Of a stretch of DNA of 64,000 nucleotides, positions 16,461 to 26,094 are shown piece by piece. Position numbers and translations under genes: made by a program. How positions within the stretch are numbered: position 1 is the first letter of the stretch; each line of letters opens with the position of its first letter. The notes beneath the pieces were generated by a model, which saw only the letters and a program-made list of their open reading frames with translations, searched no databases and had not been told where the DNA came from. This DNA comes from Bradyrhizobium diazoefficiens (GTDB lineage Bacteria; Pseudomonadota; Alphaproteobacteria; Rhizobiales; Xanthobacteraceae): positions 5,766,001 through 5,830,000 of the forward strand of contig NZ_CP067101.1 of the NCBI RefSeq assembly GCF_016616425.1, written 5' to 3'.

Positions 16461-18290
16461 ATGTTGTTTTCCGTACCCTATCCGCCACTAGAGAAGCTTG
16501 GTCTTGTTGGCGACAGGCGCACAGCGGCGCTCATTGCCGCGGATGGCAATCTCTGCTGGATGAGCTTGCCCAACTTTGACCACCTCTCGCTGTTCGGAGC
16601 CCTTCTCGATTTCAGACGCGGTGGATCATGGAAGGCTGGGCCAAGGTCGGCTCGATTCGGGTATCAGGAATACCTGCCAGGGACCTTGATACTGAAAACA
16701 ATATGGGAGGAGGCGTCAGGGGTCCTTGAACTCCTCGATTTAATGCCGCTGCCCCAGGACGATCGGATAAGCTGTGATGTCCTCCGCCGTGTTGTTCTGC
16801 GACGCCTCAGGTGCATCGTTGGTCAGACCGACTGCTATGTCCGATGCGAGCCTCGACGCGATTTCAACTCGGCTTTCCGGACCGTCATCGAGAAAGACCG
16901 AGTTGCATTTGTTCACGACAAGGAACGGCTGAGTTTCTGGTGCTCATTGCCGGTACATGTGCAGCGCCATTCTGTCGAAGCCTCATTCCGGCTGACGGCG
17001 GGTAACGAGGTCTGGTGTGCCCTCGAATTCGGCGATCAAACAGCTCAATGGACGGCGGAGAAAGCCGCAACAGCGCTCGCTGCGACAACCAAGGTCTGGC
17101 ACGCCTGGGCAGGCAACTTCGGGGTGCGTGGAAAGCGCAGCGGTCAAATTTTACGCTCGGCACTTCTGGTTCATCTCCTAACCTTCGCGCCCACCGGAGC
17201 AGTAGTAGCTTCTCCGGCAGCCTCGCTACCTGAACGGATTGGAGGTGGAAGGAATTACGATTATCGCTTTACTTGGATTCGAGACGCCTCGCTCGCTCTG
17301 GAGTTACACACCAAAGCCGGCTCCACGGCCGACGCGCAGCGCTTTCTACAATGGCTTTGTAGCCTGCGCTCAAAAAGTGAAATGCCTCTTCAGGTGCTTT
17401 ATCGCCCGGACGGAGAACTCGACGCTCCCGTGAACAAAAGGGCGCGGTTGTATGGCTACCGAGGCTCTCGACCAGTTCAGTTCGGAAACGCCGCCACTTC
17501 GATCATCGAGATAGATTCGTTCGGCTACCTTGCTGATTGTGTGCTCACCTACCTTGATCACGGGGGCACTTGGCGCCCAGAATTCTGGCAATTGATCCGG
17601 CGTGTCGCTGATTTTACGGCGGCCAATTGGGGTAGCCCGGGCGCAGGGATCTGGGAGATCTCGCCCGAGCAGCATTTTGTCACTTCCAAAGTAATGAGCT
17701 GGGTAACCCTGGATCGCGCTTTGCGAATTGCGGACAAGATCGGTGAGAAGGCCCCACATCGAGAAATTTGGCGGTGCAGACGAGACGATATTCATGAGGA
17801 GGTGATGGATAAGGGTTGGAGCGAGCACCTTGGCTCCTTTCGGCAGCGATACGGAGCGGACGCGCTAGACGCCTCTCTTCTTTTGCTTCCAATCATGAAA
17901 TTTCTGCCTCCAAATCACGAAAGGGTCACCTTGACCATCGCCCGAATTCGTGAGCGGCTTGAGGTAAACGGATTCCTGCACCGGTTTGTGCCGGCAGACC
18001 TCCCGGGTCAAGGCGAGTTGCCACTAGGTGAGGAAGAAGGAGCTTTCCTAATGTGCTCATTCTGGCTCGCGCACGTCCATGCCCTGCGAAACGAGATTTC
18101 GGAGGCGGAAGCATTGCTGCAGAGAGCAGAAGCCGCAGCCGGCCCACTTGGATTGTTTGCGGAAGGAGTAGACGCACGATCAGGGACGCTGGCTGGGAAC
18201 ATGCCACTCCTGTTTAGCCAGGTGGAATATGCCAAGGCCGCGATGGCTTTGGCCGACGCGGAGGAACGCGTGGCCTGTTCTGGTCACTGA
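16461..18290 (+). CDS. Glycoside hydrolase family 15 protein (glucoamylase/trehalase-like), copy 1
   Basis: A 609-residue GH15 enzyme of the (alpha/alpha)6 barrel type that hydrolyses alpha-glucosidic bonds (glucodextrin, glucan or trehalose). The start ATG at 16461 gives PPLEKLGLVGDRRTAALIAA, the usual N-terminus; the longer frame from 16065 is spurious. The N-terminal beta-sandwich (to about 230) is followed by the barrel, with PERIGGGRNYDYRFTWIRDA near residue 260, GIWEISPEQHFVTSKVMSWV (general acid Glu) and EGAFLMCSFWLAHVHALR near the C-terminus. It is a distant paralog of the enzyme at 38644. An IS630 remnant begins 8 bases after the stop, so the last residues may have been altered. Confidence 0.9.
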   Translation: MLFSVPYPPLEKLGLVGDRRTAALIAADGNLCWMSLPNFDHLSLFGALLDFRRGGSWKAGPRSARFGYQEYLPGTLILKTIWEEASGVLELLDLMPLPQDDRISCDVLRRVVLRRLRCIVGQTDCYVRCEPRRDFNSAFRTVIEKDRVAFVHDKERLSFWCSLPVHVQRHSVEASFRLTAGNEVWCALEFGDQTAQWTAEKAATALAATTKVWHAWAGNFGVRGKRSGQILRSALLVHLLTFAPTGAVVASPAASLPERIGGGRNYDYRFTWIRDASLALELHTKAGSTADAQRFLQWLCSLRSKSEMPLQVLYRPDGELDAPVNKRARLYGYRGSRPVQFGNAATSIIEIDSFGYLADCVLTYLDHGGTWRPEFWQLIRRVADFTAANWGSPGAGIWEISPEQHFVTSKVMSWVTLDRALRIADKIGEKAPHREIWRCRRDDIHEEVMDKGWSEHLGSFRQRYGADALDASLLLLPIMKFLPPNHERVTLTIARIRERLEVNGFLHRFVPADLPGQGELPLGEEEGAFLMCSFWLAHVHALRNEISEAEALLQRAEAAAGPLGLFAEGVDARSGTLAGNMPLLFSQVEYAKAAMALADAEERVACSGH

Positions 18291-18297
18291 TCATTTT

Positions 18298-19140
18298 AAA
18301 GAGTGACGGCATCAGGTTTAGTTGGCGCATTCGTCAGGCCGGAAGGCATGGAGTGCGTGGCGGCGCAGACGGCGCCTCGACGGTTCGCGCGGAAGCTTTG
18401 CGGAACAGGTGCTTGAGCTTGAAAACCTGTTCGATCGGGTTCAGGTCGGGCGAGTATTTCGGCAGGATGAGCAGATCGGCGCCGACCGAACAGATGAGTT
18501 GGCGAACTGCTTTGCTCCTGTGGCTGCCGAGTTATCCAAGATAAACGATATCGCTGGGTCGAAGGACGGGCAGGAGAATATCGTTATTTCGGTCCAAAAG
18601 CTCACGCCAGCAAGATCGGGATTAACCACGGCGCATCGATCCGCCATGGCGAGAGCGGCCAGCAAGGTCACGAACTTCCAGCGGCCGTTGGGAACCCCGG
18701 CGTCAAGTCTGCGCCCGCGCGGCGCCACCCTGCAAGGGCGCCATATTGGTCCTGGTCCAGGTCTCGTCGATGACCAGCCGCTCAACTTCGACGCGACCTT
18801 GATGCCTTATCCACCGGGTTCTTCGCCGCGCGACCTCGGGGCGACCGCGTTCACCAGCCGCGATGCCCTCTTAAGCTGAGCTCCTCGGCATGCACAAAGT
18901 CCCTCATCGAATGGTAGTCGACCTTGAGGCCGCGACCGACGAATCGCCTTCGGCTTGTGACCCACCCATCTGACTAGGCTCAACGCTGCCGGTCTTCTCG
19001 ACCCGCTGCCTCCCGCCCGGCACCGATCCCGGCGCCAAACTGCTCGGCTGCCTGATTGCGAGACATCCCGCCCTCGATCGCGGCCACGACACCATTGCGG
19101 ACGCTTCGTCGCAAGAGGTACTCGCAACGCGGCGTTCTAA
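18298..19140 (-). mobile_element. Decayed IS630-family transposase
   Basis: Minus-strand fragments in different frames reconstruct an IS630 transposase. The N-terminus is RNGVVAAIEGGMSRNQAAEQFG (19130-19030), then VEKTGSVEPSQMGGSQAEGD and GHKPKAIRRSRPQGR in other frames, the middle is PRGRRLDAGVPNGRWKFVTL followed by LAALA, and the C-terminal catalytic block is LPKYSPDLNPIEQVF with LKHLFRKASARTVEA (near 18460-18390). At least four frame changes are needed, so it is inactive. I could not define terminal inverted repeats. It fills the gap between the GH15 gene and the small membrane-protein gene whose stop lies at 19137. Confidence 0.85.
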
Positions 19141-19409
19141 CGGTTAGAGCTGCCGTTGTTGGTTCCAGAAGTGGAATGGCCGGCGTTCGTCCCCGCATTT
19201 GCGCCTGTCGTTCCCTTATTCGCTCCCGCGGCGCCGGTCGTTGTTTGCGAACCCGTCTGCGCCGGTGCATTCGTGCCGGCATGGTTGGAGGCTGAGTTGC
19301 CGCCCCAGCGACCAGAACTTGCCCACGCGATGGCGGCGACCACTAGGATGGCTACGACCACGCCGACCAGCCACCCTGACGACGAGCTACGCTGAACGTT
19401 GTTTGCCAT
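19137..19409 (-). CDS. Small single-pass membrane protein with low-complexity tail
   Basis: A 90-residue protein of unknown function. The start at 19409 has a GGAGGAGAT ribosome site. One hydrophobic helix (SGWLVGVVVAILVVAAIAWA, about residues 12-31) is followed by a Gly/Ala/Thr/Asn-rich tail with repeated NxGTN and GANxGT units. It has a consensus EcfG promoter at 19454-19478, about 40 bases upstream of the start, so it is probably a general-stress gene. The 3' end abuts the IS630 remnant, and the natural C-terminus might be longer. Confidence 0.7.
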   Translation of the reverse strand: MANNVQRSSSSGWLVGVVVAILVVAAIAWASSGRWGGNSASNHAGTNAPAQTGSQTTTGAAGANKGTTGANAGTNAGHSTSGTNNGSSNR

Positions 19410-19453
19410 ATCTCCTCCACTGACCAAAACTAAATGACGCTTCCTCCGGGTCT

Positions 19454-19478
19454 AACGGCGCGTTGGGTTGAGCGTTCC
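19454..19478 (-). promoter_or_regulatory. EcfG promoter, consensus match (GGAAC-N16-CGTT)
   Basis: Minus strand GGAAC at 19478-19474, 16 bases, CGTT at 19457-19454: an exact match to the alphaproteobacterial general stress promoter, placed about 45 bases upstream of the start of the small membrane-protein gene. Confidence 0.72.
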
Positions 19479-20423
19479 TGGGCCTGCGTCGGGTTGCGTC
19501 TCGCACGTCCGCCCTTCGGAACCTTGCACACTCATGTCAGAACCGTGGCCCTTGCTCCCTCGCTTTGTCGCAGTGAAGGGGCACGCGACGCATATGCATG
19601 ACCGAATAAAGCCCTCAGTTCATCGACGCCTCTGACGCCGGAGGTCCGTTGCGTCCGACGCGTCGCTTTTGAGGATTTCCAGGATGCGGCTGACGCCCGC
19701 GGCACCAGCGGTGTCCAACCCCACAAAGAGCTCGGTCGATCTGAGAGAAGCTCGGAGTCGGCATCGGCCTTGACGTGTTTCGTCCCGCCGACGCTTCTGT
19801 TCCTTCCGTCTTCGCGTATCGTCGCCTCGCTTAGATTGCAAAATTCGATGTAGTCGCTGGTACTGGTCTGACCGACCTCGACGATCCCGGTCTGCCCCCG
19901 TTTTCGGTGGCAAATCCTAAGCCAATGCCGATCGAGATGAAGGATGCAGCGATCGTCGACGGCAGCCCTTCGTGGCCTTCTTCTACGTCATCATTCCTGT
20001 TAATCGGCTTGCCAATTCGACAGGGTCGATATTGCAGGCCGAATGACACTCTGCCGGCACCTCAGACATCAGAAGGTGGAGGACTGTGAGCGGTTCAGGC
20101 GCTGGTGAAACAGCTGGCGATTGCCAGAATGTCGACGAGTGGTCGTCGGCAACGCCCCCGAGGTGAATACGGCGGTTGATCGCACGCCGAAGATCACTCT
20201 GTCCTCGATCCCGTCCGCTGCATGCGTTGGGAACAGGGAACATTGCTGCTTCGGACTGATTGAGGAGGTCGAGAATGAAGCCTTGCAGTCTGCAGGTGAC
20301 CCACTGGGAAAGTTCGCTTTTCCGTGAGTGCCCCAGTCTGACGCTGTTTTGGAGTTCAACGCCATGCCGCACAGACAGCCATCGAAATGCCTGCCAATCC
20401 CACTGAAAACGCGATAGCGCCGC
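19479..20423. other. About 0.95 kb without a recognisable gene
   Basis: Several short frames exist on both strands but none has a ribosome site, family motif or consistent length. The minus-strand segment 19831-20049 includes a hydrophobic stretch (TIAASFISIGIGLGFATENG) that could be a gene remnant; I cannot name it. On the plus strand GGAAC at 20231-20235 followed 16 bases later by GATT is a weak EcfG-like site before the FNT gene. Confidence 0.4.
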
Positions 20424-21302
20424 ATGTCGCGCAGGCCGGAATCACACCGGGCGTCGCCCGATCTGGACCACACGCCCCGCGACCATTCTGCTCGAGAAAA
20501 CAATCAGATCACGCGGCGCGAAATCGCCGAGATCGAGGAACGATCAAGCCCGCGCACTCCCGTCATCTATGAGGTCGTTCGGCGGCTTGGCGAAGAGGAA
20601 ATGTTGCGCCCGGTCACCTCGTTGTGGTGGTCCGGACTGGCGGCCGGTCTCTCGATCAGCTTTTCACTCCTGGCGGAAGCGATCCTGCAGCAGCACATCC
20701 CGAACGCAACATGGCGCCCGCTAGTGACAGGGCTCGGCTATTCGCTCGGTTTTGTCATGGTGGTGCTCTCGCGTCAGCAGCTCTTTACCGAGAACACCAT
20801 CACGGTCGTCCTGCCTGTGATGGCCCATTGGTCGATGAGCAATCTGGGGCGCGCAGCCCGGATGTGGGGCGTTGTGCTCATCGCCAATCTTGCTGGAACC
20901 CTGTTCGCCGCCGCATTCTGCAGCTTCACGCCCGTTATCCCTGCCGAACTCAAGGCTGAGATGCTGCACATCAGCCAACAAACCTTTCAATACGCCTGGC
21001 TTGAGATGTTGTTCAAAGGCATCGCGGCGGGTTTCCTGATCGCCGCGATGGTCTGGCTGCTTCCAAGCGCCGAAGGCGGCCAGCTCGGCATCATCATCAC
21101 GATGACATACCTGATCGCGGTCGGACGGTTTATGCACATCGTGGCCGGCAGCATGGATACTTTCATGCTGTTGCTGAACGGCATGGCGGAGCCGGCCTCG
21201 GTGCTGTCGGGATTCTTCGTACCCGTGCTGGTTGGGAACGTCATCGGCGGCACGGCACTCTTCGCCCTGCTGGCCTATGCGCAGGTCATGAAGGAGATCT
21301 AG
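20424..21302 (+). CDS. Formate/nitrite transporter (FNT) family protein, YfdC-like
   Basis: A 292-residue membrane protein of the FNT family, pentameric channels for small monovalent anions such as formate or nitrite. A charged N-terminal region of about 60 residues precedes six membrane segments. WWSGLAAGLSISFSLLAEAI, GLGYSLGFVMVVLSRQQLFTENTI and LAGTLFAA resemble the YfdC branch more than FocA. SRQQLFTENTITVVLP corresponds to the first half-helix loop. No metabolic partner enzyme is adjacent, so the substrate is open. The ATG chosen lacks a strong ribosome site; a slightly later start is possible. Confidence 0.87.
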   Translation: MSRRPESHRASPDLDHTPRDHSARENNQITRREIAEIEERSSPRTPVIYEVVRRLGEEEMLRPVTSLWWSGLAAGLSISFSLLAEAILQQHIPNATWRPLVTGLGYSLGFVMVVLSRQQLFTENTITVVLPVMAHWSMSNLGRAARMWGVVLIANLAGTLFAAAFCSFTPVIPAELKAEMLHISQQTFQYAWLEMLFKGIAAGFLIAAMVWLLPSAEGGQLGIIITMTYLIAVGRFMHIVAGSMDTFMLLLNGMAEPASVLSGFFVPVLVGNVIGGTALFALLAYAQVMKEI

Positions 21303-21374
21303 CTGCTCGGGACCGTTACGCAAAGTCGGGTAGGGTACCGAGATCAGCAACGGACGCGTGCTGGCGAAATGAAC

Positions 21375-22661
21375 TCAATCGGAATACTGCGCCGGCTTCG
21401 TTTCATTGAGACGAAACCAGATCACCGCGCCTCCTGCTGCCGCGACTGCCGCCATGCTCAGGAAGGCGGCCCAATGACCCATGTCTTGCGCGACAAAGCC
21501 GAAGGTCGTCGTGCTGATCGACGCCGCCAGTGCGACCACCAAACCGACCGCACCACGCGCCAGATTGAAACGGCCCGTCCCCGTGGTGAGATCTGCGACA
21601 ACCACCGTGGTCAGCACCGTGCGGATCGCCCCGCTGACGCCGTCAAGCAGTTGAACGGCAATCAGGAGAATCGAGTTGCTGACAAAGCCGAAGAGGATCG
21701 CCCGCAGGATTTGAACGGCGAAGCTTGTCAACAGCAGCGGCTTGCGTCCCCACGTCTCGGAAAAATATCCAATCCAGGACGCCAGCAGAGCGACCACGGT
21801 CTGCGGCGCCACGATCATGGCTGACGCCATCAGGGAGCTCTGAGCAGAGCTGGACCGGCCGACGCTCTCGATCGCGAGCGCCAGCATCGAGGCGTCAGCC
21901 AGTTGGAACAAAGCGGCGCTGGAAGTGAACCACAGAAGCTGCCGGTTCTTCACGAGAACAGTGAAGCCTTGCATGGCCGGGCGACCCTCGTGGTCCTTGC
22001 CTGCATTCCGCGCACGATCATAGTCAATCTCATCGCTGCGCACGAAAGTAAGTGCAAACAGCGCGGGAAGCGTGAGTGCCGCCGCCGCAAGAAAAATCGT
22101 GCTCTTGCCTATATAGCTTCCCAGCGCGCCCATGGCCGCCGCCGTCAAGGCGTTGCCAGCAGCATCGAAGCGATGATTGCGCCCAATTCGGCATGACATC
22201 GCTCGCCGTCCGACGATCCCGAGGCTAATCGCCGCTATCGCCGGCGTGATGATGCCCGCAGTCAGACCGTGCAAAATCTCAGCGCCAATGACAAAGATGA
22301 ATGTGGGGTGAAGCGCAAGAATCAGCGCCGCGGCAGCGATCATCGAAATTCCGGTCGCGATCAGGGCTCGTTTCCACCGCACGGCGTCAGTCAGTGCTCC
22401 CCCGGGGATCAACGACAACGCGCTCGCGACCCGGCCAAGCGTCAACATCTCGCCGATGGATTCCTGCGACCAGCTGAGATCGGCCAGATAAAACGCGACG
22501 AATGCGCCAAAGCCCTCCTGCACGTCTGCGATGAAGAAATTCAGCCAATCTAGCCCCCGCCGGCTGCGGCGGGAGGCGACCCTCTCGAGCGACGACTTGT
22601 TCCGCCAGTGACGCGCAATCGTCACCCTCGCGGAGGACAATCGGGTGATGGCCTGAGGCAT
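21375..22661 (-). CDS. Major facilitator superfamily transporter
   Basis: A 428-residue twelve-helix MFS protein. The N-terminal cytoplasmic stretch of about 35 basic residues leads into LDWLNFFIADVQEGFGAFVA (helix 1). GRVASALSLIPGGALTDAVRWKR is the loop 2-3 motif, and LASWIGYFSETWGRKPLLL repeats it in the second half. This subgroup is common near stress loci in rhizobia; its substrate is unknown. It converges with the FNT gene. The 311 bases upstream, up to the hemolysin III gene at 22973, contain no gene. Confidence 0.88.
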   Translation of the reverse strand: MPQAITRLSSARVTIARHWRNKSSLERVASRRSRRGLDWLNFFIADVQEGFGAFVAFYLADLSWSQESIGEMLTLGRVASALSLIPGGALTDAVRWKRALIATGISMIAAAALILALHPTFIFVIGAEILHGLTAGIITPAIAAISLGIVGRRAMSCRIGRNHRFDAAGNALTAAAMGALGSYIGKSTIFLAAAALTLPALFALTFVRSDEIDYDRARNAGKDHEGRPAMQGFTVLVKNRQLLWFTSSAALFQLADASMLALAIESVGRSSSAQSSLMASAMIVAPQTVVALLASWIGYFSETWGRKPLLLTSFAVQILRAILFGFVSNSILLIAVQLLDGVSGAIRTVLTTVVVADLTTGTGRFNLARGAVGLVVALAASISTTTFGFVAQDMGHWAAFLSMAAVAAAGGAVIWFRLNETKPAQYSD

Positions 22662-22972
22662 GGCGAGAACCGAACAGAGCTTCCCCTTGCGGCCTTCTCT
22701 TCAGAGCGCACGAGGTAGGGTACGCGCCCAAGCATTACAGATTGTGCGCACCGACACGTCCTAAACATTGCGTGGCGCCGCTCCGTTCCTAGCCGGAGCA
22801 GAGTTGCTTGCCCGGCACGCGGGGTTGGTTGGCTTCGGCGTATCGCCTGTGAGCCTCCTCAGCGAGATGGCCGGGCATTGCCACGATTTTTGGAACGTTC
22901 GTCGCTTCATCCTTCTTTCTCGTACAAAGCGCTTGATGAGCGCGCCGAAGACTTCCGCAGGAACGTCACTGC

Positions 22973-23668
22973 ATGAGCAGCTGCGACTATACCGCCGATT
23001 CGCTTCACCCTTCGCTGGTGGAGGCGGGCGCCATCGAATGGAATTACACGCGGGCCGAGGTCATGGCCGACGGTGTCGTACATGCCTTCGGCGTGAGCCT
23101 CGGCTTCACTGCGGGTCCCATTCTCATTGCGGTCAGCCTGTCGTCTGCAGCGTTGCCGAGCGTTGCGGTGACGATCTACGTCGCCGGCCTGCTGTCGATG
23201 CTCGCCTGCTCCGCAGCCTTCAACTTGTGGCCGGTGTCGCGCACCAAGTGGCTATTGCGGCGGTTGGATCACTCGGCGATCTTTCTTCTGATCGCCTCGA
23301 CCTACACGCCGTTCGCGGTCGAGCTGGAGCCGTCAAGTTCCCTTGCCGTCCCATTTCTGGTCAGCGTATGGAGCGCCGCCGCGCTCGGAGTGCTGCTCAA
23401 ACTCGCCTGGCCGGGTCGCTTCGAACAGGCCTTCATTGGCTCCTATCTTGCGCTCGGCTGGAGCGGGATCATGTTCTACGGACGGGCCGAGGCCCTCTAC
23501 CCTGCAAGCGTGCTGTGTCTCGTGGCTGCCGGAGGTGCGGTCTACACGGTTGGCGTGATTTTTCACCTATGGCAGAGCTTGCGATTCCAGAACGCCATCT
23601 GGCACTGCTTCGTGCTACTTGGCGCGGCCTGCCATTATGCCGCGGTGCTCGGTCTCGTGCTGAGCTAG
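22973..23668 (+). CDS. Hemolysin III / TrhA family membrane protein
   Basis: A 231-residue seven-helix protein of the HlyIII/progestin-and-adipoQ-receptor superfamily, linked to membrane-lipid homeostasis. The signature EVMADGVVHAFGVSLGF, the central WLLRRLDHSAIFLLIASTYTPF (with the conserved Asp and His) and the final WHCFVLLGAACHYAAVL give the presumed metal-binding set. The stop codon shares a CTAG with the stop of the convergent debranching-enzyme gene, so their 3' ends overlap by four bases. The start used has no strong ribosome site. Confidence 0.88.
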   Translation: MSSCDYTADSLHPSLVEAGAIEWNYTRAEVMADGVVHAFGVSLGFTAGPILIAVSLSSAALPSVAVTIYVAGLLSMLACSAAFNLWPVSRTKWLLRRLDHSAIFLLIASTYTPFAVELEPSSSLAVPFLVSVWSAAALGVLLKLAWPGRFEQAFIGSYLALGWSGIMFYGRAEALYPASVLCLVAAGGAVYTVGVIFHLWQSLRFQNAIWHCFVLLGAACHYAAVLGLVLS

Positions 23669-25917
23669 TCCGCGCGGGCCGGGTTCGGTTCGCCATGCAT
23701 TCCTGCGCCGGGCAGCGACGGTCCTGTCGCAAAGCTCCGCCGCAAAACGGCCGTCGGGTCCCCCTTCAGCACCTCGAAGCGGCTCCCGGCGCCGTCGCGC
23801 CGGAAGCGGACGTCGAAACTCTGCCCGCCGATTCGGAAGTCACGAAGAGTCAGCTCCGGCAGCCAGTCGGGCAGCGAAGGATCGACCCAGAGTCGTTGCC
23901 TGGGCTCGTCCGGCACGAGACCTAGCATGGCCTGAACAAGCATGAAGATCGATCCGGCAGCCCAGGCTTGCGGAACGTTCGCGCCGAGATACTGGACCGG
24001 AAAGTTCATCGGAGCTCGGGTCAAGCCGGCATAGAGTTCCGGCATTTGGCGGCGGCTGAAATAGCCTCCCGCGGCGATCACGTCGTGCGCAATGCGGCAG
24101 GCCTCCGCCACGAAACCGTATCGCCGCATACCCAGAGCAATTAGCCCGTTGTCGTGAGGCCAAACCGAGCCATTCTGGTATGACAGCGGATTGAACGCCG
24201 GATGATGCACCGATAGCGTTCTGATCCCCCATCCGCTCTGCATGTCGCTTGCCATCAAGCGCTCGACGACCCTGCCGGCCCGCCCCGGCGGGACGATTCC
24301 GGACCAGAGACAGTGCCCGGCATTCGAGGTGACGGTGAGAACTTTTCGTTTCTTTCCGTCCAGCGCATAGGCGTAGAAGCCCATGCCCTCATCCCAAAAC
24401 GCCTCGTTGAAGCGGGCGAACAACTCCGCAGCTTTTGCACGGAGAGATCGGGCAACAGCTTGCTTGCCGAGCTCATCGAAGATCTCCGCCATGCGCAGCC
24501 AGGCATCATAGACATACCCTTGCAGCTCGCAGAGCGCCTTGGGACCTTCGACGGGCGATCCGTCCGGATTGAGCACGGCGTCACCTGCGTCCTTCCAGCC
24601 CTGGTTTTCATATCCGGCTGGCGACTTCGTTGCATATTCCTGGAATCCGTCGCCATCCCGGTCGCCATACCGGTCGATCCAATCCAGGCATTGCTGAGCT
24701 GTCTCGCAGTGCCGTTCAAGGAGGCTGCGATCGCCGGTACAACGCCAAGCCGCGTGCAGCACGATCAGATACAGCATCGTCGCATCGGCGCTGCCGTAAT
24801 ACGGGCTATGCGGAATGACGTTGAAATGCGCCAGCTCGCCGAGCCGGAGCTCGTGCAGGATCTTGCCCGGCTCGGCATCGCGATACTCATCCTGTTCCAT
24901 GGCCTGATAGTCGCCTAGCACCTGCAGGACGCTGCGCGCGAACCCCGGATACACACACGCGTTCTGAAGCGAGGCAATCAGGCTGTCGCGCCCGAACAAT
25001 GCGACGAACCACGGCGCTCCGCCCGCCGGAACGAACTGCAGACCGTCGCGGCTTTCGATCGGCAGACGCAAGGCCGCGAGGTCATCGATCGCCTGCTTGA
25101 ACAGGCGTCCGAACAACTCGTTGCTGGCCTCCAACTTCAGGGCATCCTGATGCCATTGCGCCAGCCGCCGTCCGACAGAGGTGGCTTTGCTGTCGGTGAT
25201 GCAGCGTGACGGGGCCTTGGTGCGGACCCTGCCGTCCCCGAATTCGTAAAGAATGCAAGCGTGCCACGTCTCCCGTGGTTGCAAAGCGACTGCGAAGCTT
25301 ATTCGTCCGTTGGCGTAAAGCGGCTCGGAGTCGCTGGCTCCAACCGACATCACAAGTTCGCGGCAAAAATGCTCCTTGCGATAGATGGTTCGAAGAAGTT
25401 TCTCCTGCTCGGACCATCGGGTCGAGATCCGCCCGCGCGGCACCACCTTTCCCGACCTCGCCTCGAACAGGTCGGCAAAGTCGCTCGCCATGACCAGCTC
25501 CAGGTTGAACTCGACGGATTCCCTTCCGTAATTGACGATGTCGATGTCCTCATGCATGCCTTCGTCGATCAAACGGCTCAATACGAGATGCAGGCTGTGG
25601 GGAGGAATTGTCCCCGCTTCCGTCGCCACTGCGCGGTTCGTCAGGAACACCCGCGAGGCATAGTGATAGAGGGCGCCTCCGTTGAGGAGCTTCCATCCCT
25701 GCCCGTTGGCACGGATGTTCCAGCGGCTGATCAGGCGGGTATCGCGGAAATACAGCCCATTCTGCGAGCAGGCGGAAATCTGGCCGTCCGATTCCGTGAC
25801 GAGAACGGTGTGTCCCTGATGTGTAACGATATGCGGCGGACCTACAGCGATTTCCAGCATCGGCCTGCTCGCCTGCGCAACGCGACCTGCCCGTGATCTC
25901 AGCAAGACGCGCGGCAA
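23665..25917 (-). CDS. Glycogen debranching-type enzyme (amylo-alpha-1,6-glucosidase family)
   Basis: A 750-residue protein with the N-terminal GDE_N-type domain (about residues 20-220, beginning PHIVTHQGHTVLVTESDGQI and NGLYFRDTRLISRWNI) and an (alpha/alpha)6 glucosidase domain. GAPWFVALFGRDSLIASLQN (about residues 305-324), NQGWKDAGDAVLNPDG, and NGSVWPHDNGLIALGMRRYG are typical. Such proteins act on branched glucans or related storage polymers, although many bacterial members are uncharacterised. With two GH15 enzymes in the same stress-gene region it points to mobilisation of storage glucan or trehalose. It ends tail-to-tail with the hemolysin III gene. Confidence 0.88.
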   Translation of the reverse strand: MPRVLLRSRAGRVAQASRPMLEIAVGPPHIVTHQGHTVLVTESDGQISACSQNGLYFRDTRLISRWNIRANGQGWKLLNGGALYHYASRVFLTNRAVATEAGTIPPHSLHLVLSRLIDEGMHEDIDIVNYGRESVEFNLELVMASDFADLFEARSGKVVPRGRISTRWSEQEKLLRTIYRKEHFCRELVMSVGASDSEPLYANGRISFAVALQPRETWHACILYEFGDGRVRTKAPSRCITDSKATSVGRRLAQWHQDALKLEASNELFGRLFKQAIDDLAALRLPIESRDGLQFVPAGGAPWFVALFGRDSLIASLQNACVYPGFARSVLQVLGDYQAMEQDEYRDAEPGKILHELRLGELAHFNVIPHSPYYGSADATMLYLIVLHAAWRCTGDRSLLERHCETAQQCLDWIDRYGDRDGDGFQEYATKSPAGYENQGWKDAGDAVLNPDGSPVEGPKALCELQGYVYDAWLRMAEIFDELGKQAVARSLRAKAAELFARFNEAFWDEGMGFYAYALDGKKRKVLTVTSNAGHCLWSGIVPPGRAGRVVERLMASDMQSGWGIRTLSVHHPAFNPLSYQNGSVWPHDNGLIALGMRRYGFVAEACRIAHDVIAAGGYFSRRQMPELYAGLTRAPMNFPVQYLGANVPQAWAAGSIFMLVQAMLGLVPDEPRQRLWVDPSLPDWLPELTLRDFRIGGQSFDVRFRRDGAGSRFEVLKGDPTAVLRRSFATGPSLPGAGMHGEPNPARAD

Positions 25918-26038
25918 GCGCGGAAAGTTCCGAGTCAGGGTTCACACCTATTCTCGAACGATCCACCTCTCCGTCCGCGCAAACCGCTGGTTTGCCCGAT
26001 CGCCTTCAAACGTCGAGCCCGCTTGATCACGCGACATT

Positions 26039-26063
26039 GGAACGGCCTGCCGGAGCTGCCGTT
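26039..26063 (+). promoter_or_regulatory. EcfG promoter, consensus match (GGAAC-N16-CGTT)
   Basis: GGAAC at 26039-26043, 16 bases, CGTT at 26060-26063. Transcription would start near 26070, just before the ATG at 26095, and therefore excludes the longer N-terminus starting at 26023. Confidence 0.72.
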
Positions 26064-26094
26064 TTCACTTCGTCGAAACCCCTTCAGAGCGAGC

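Noticed and set aside
26023..26094. 24-codon N-terminal extension of the ThDP enzyme
   Set aside because: It contains the EcfG promoter, so it lies upstream of the likely transcription start.
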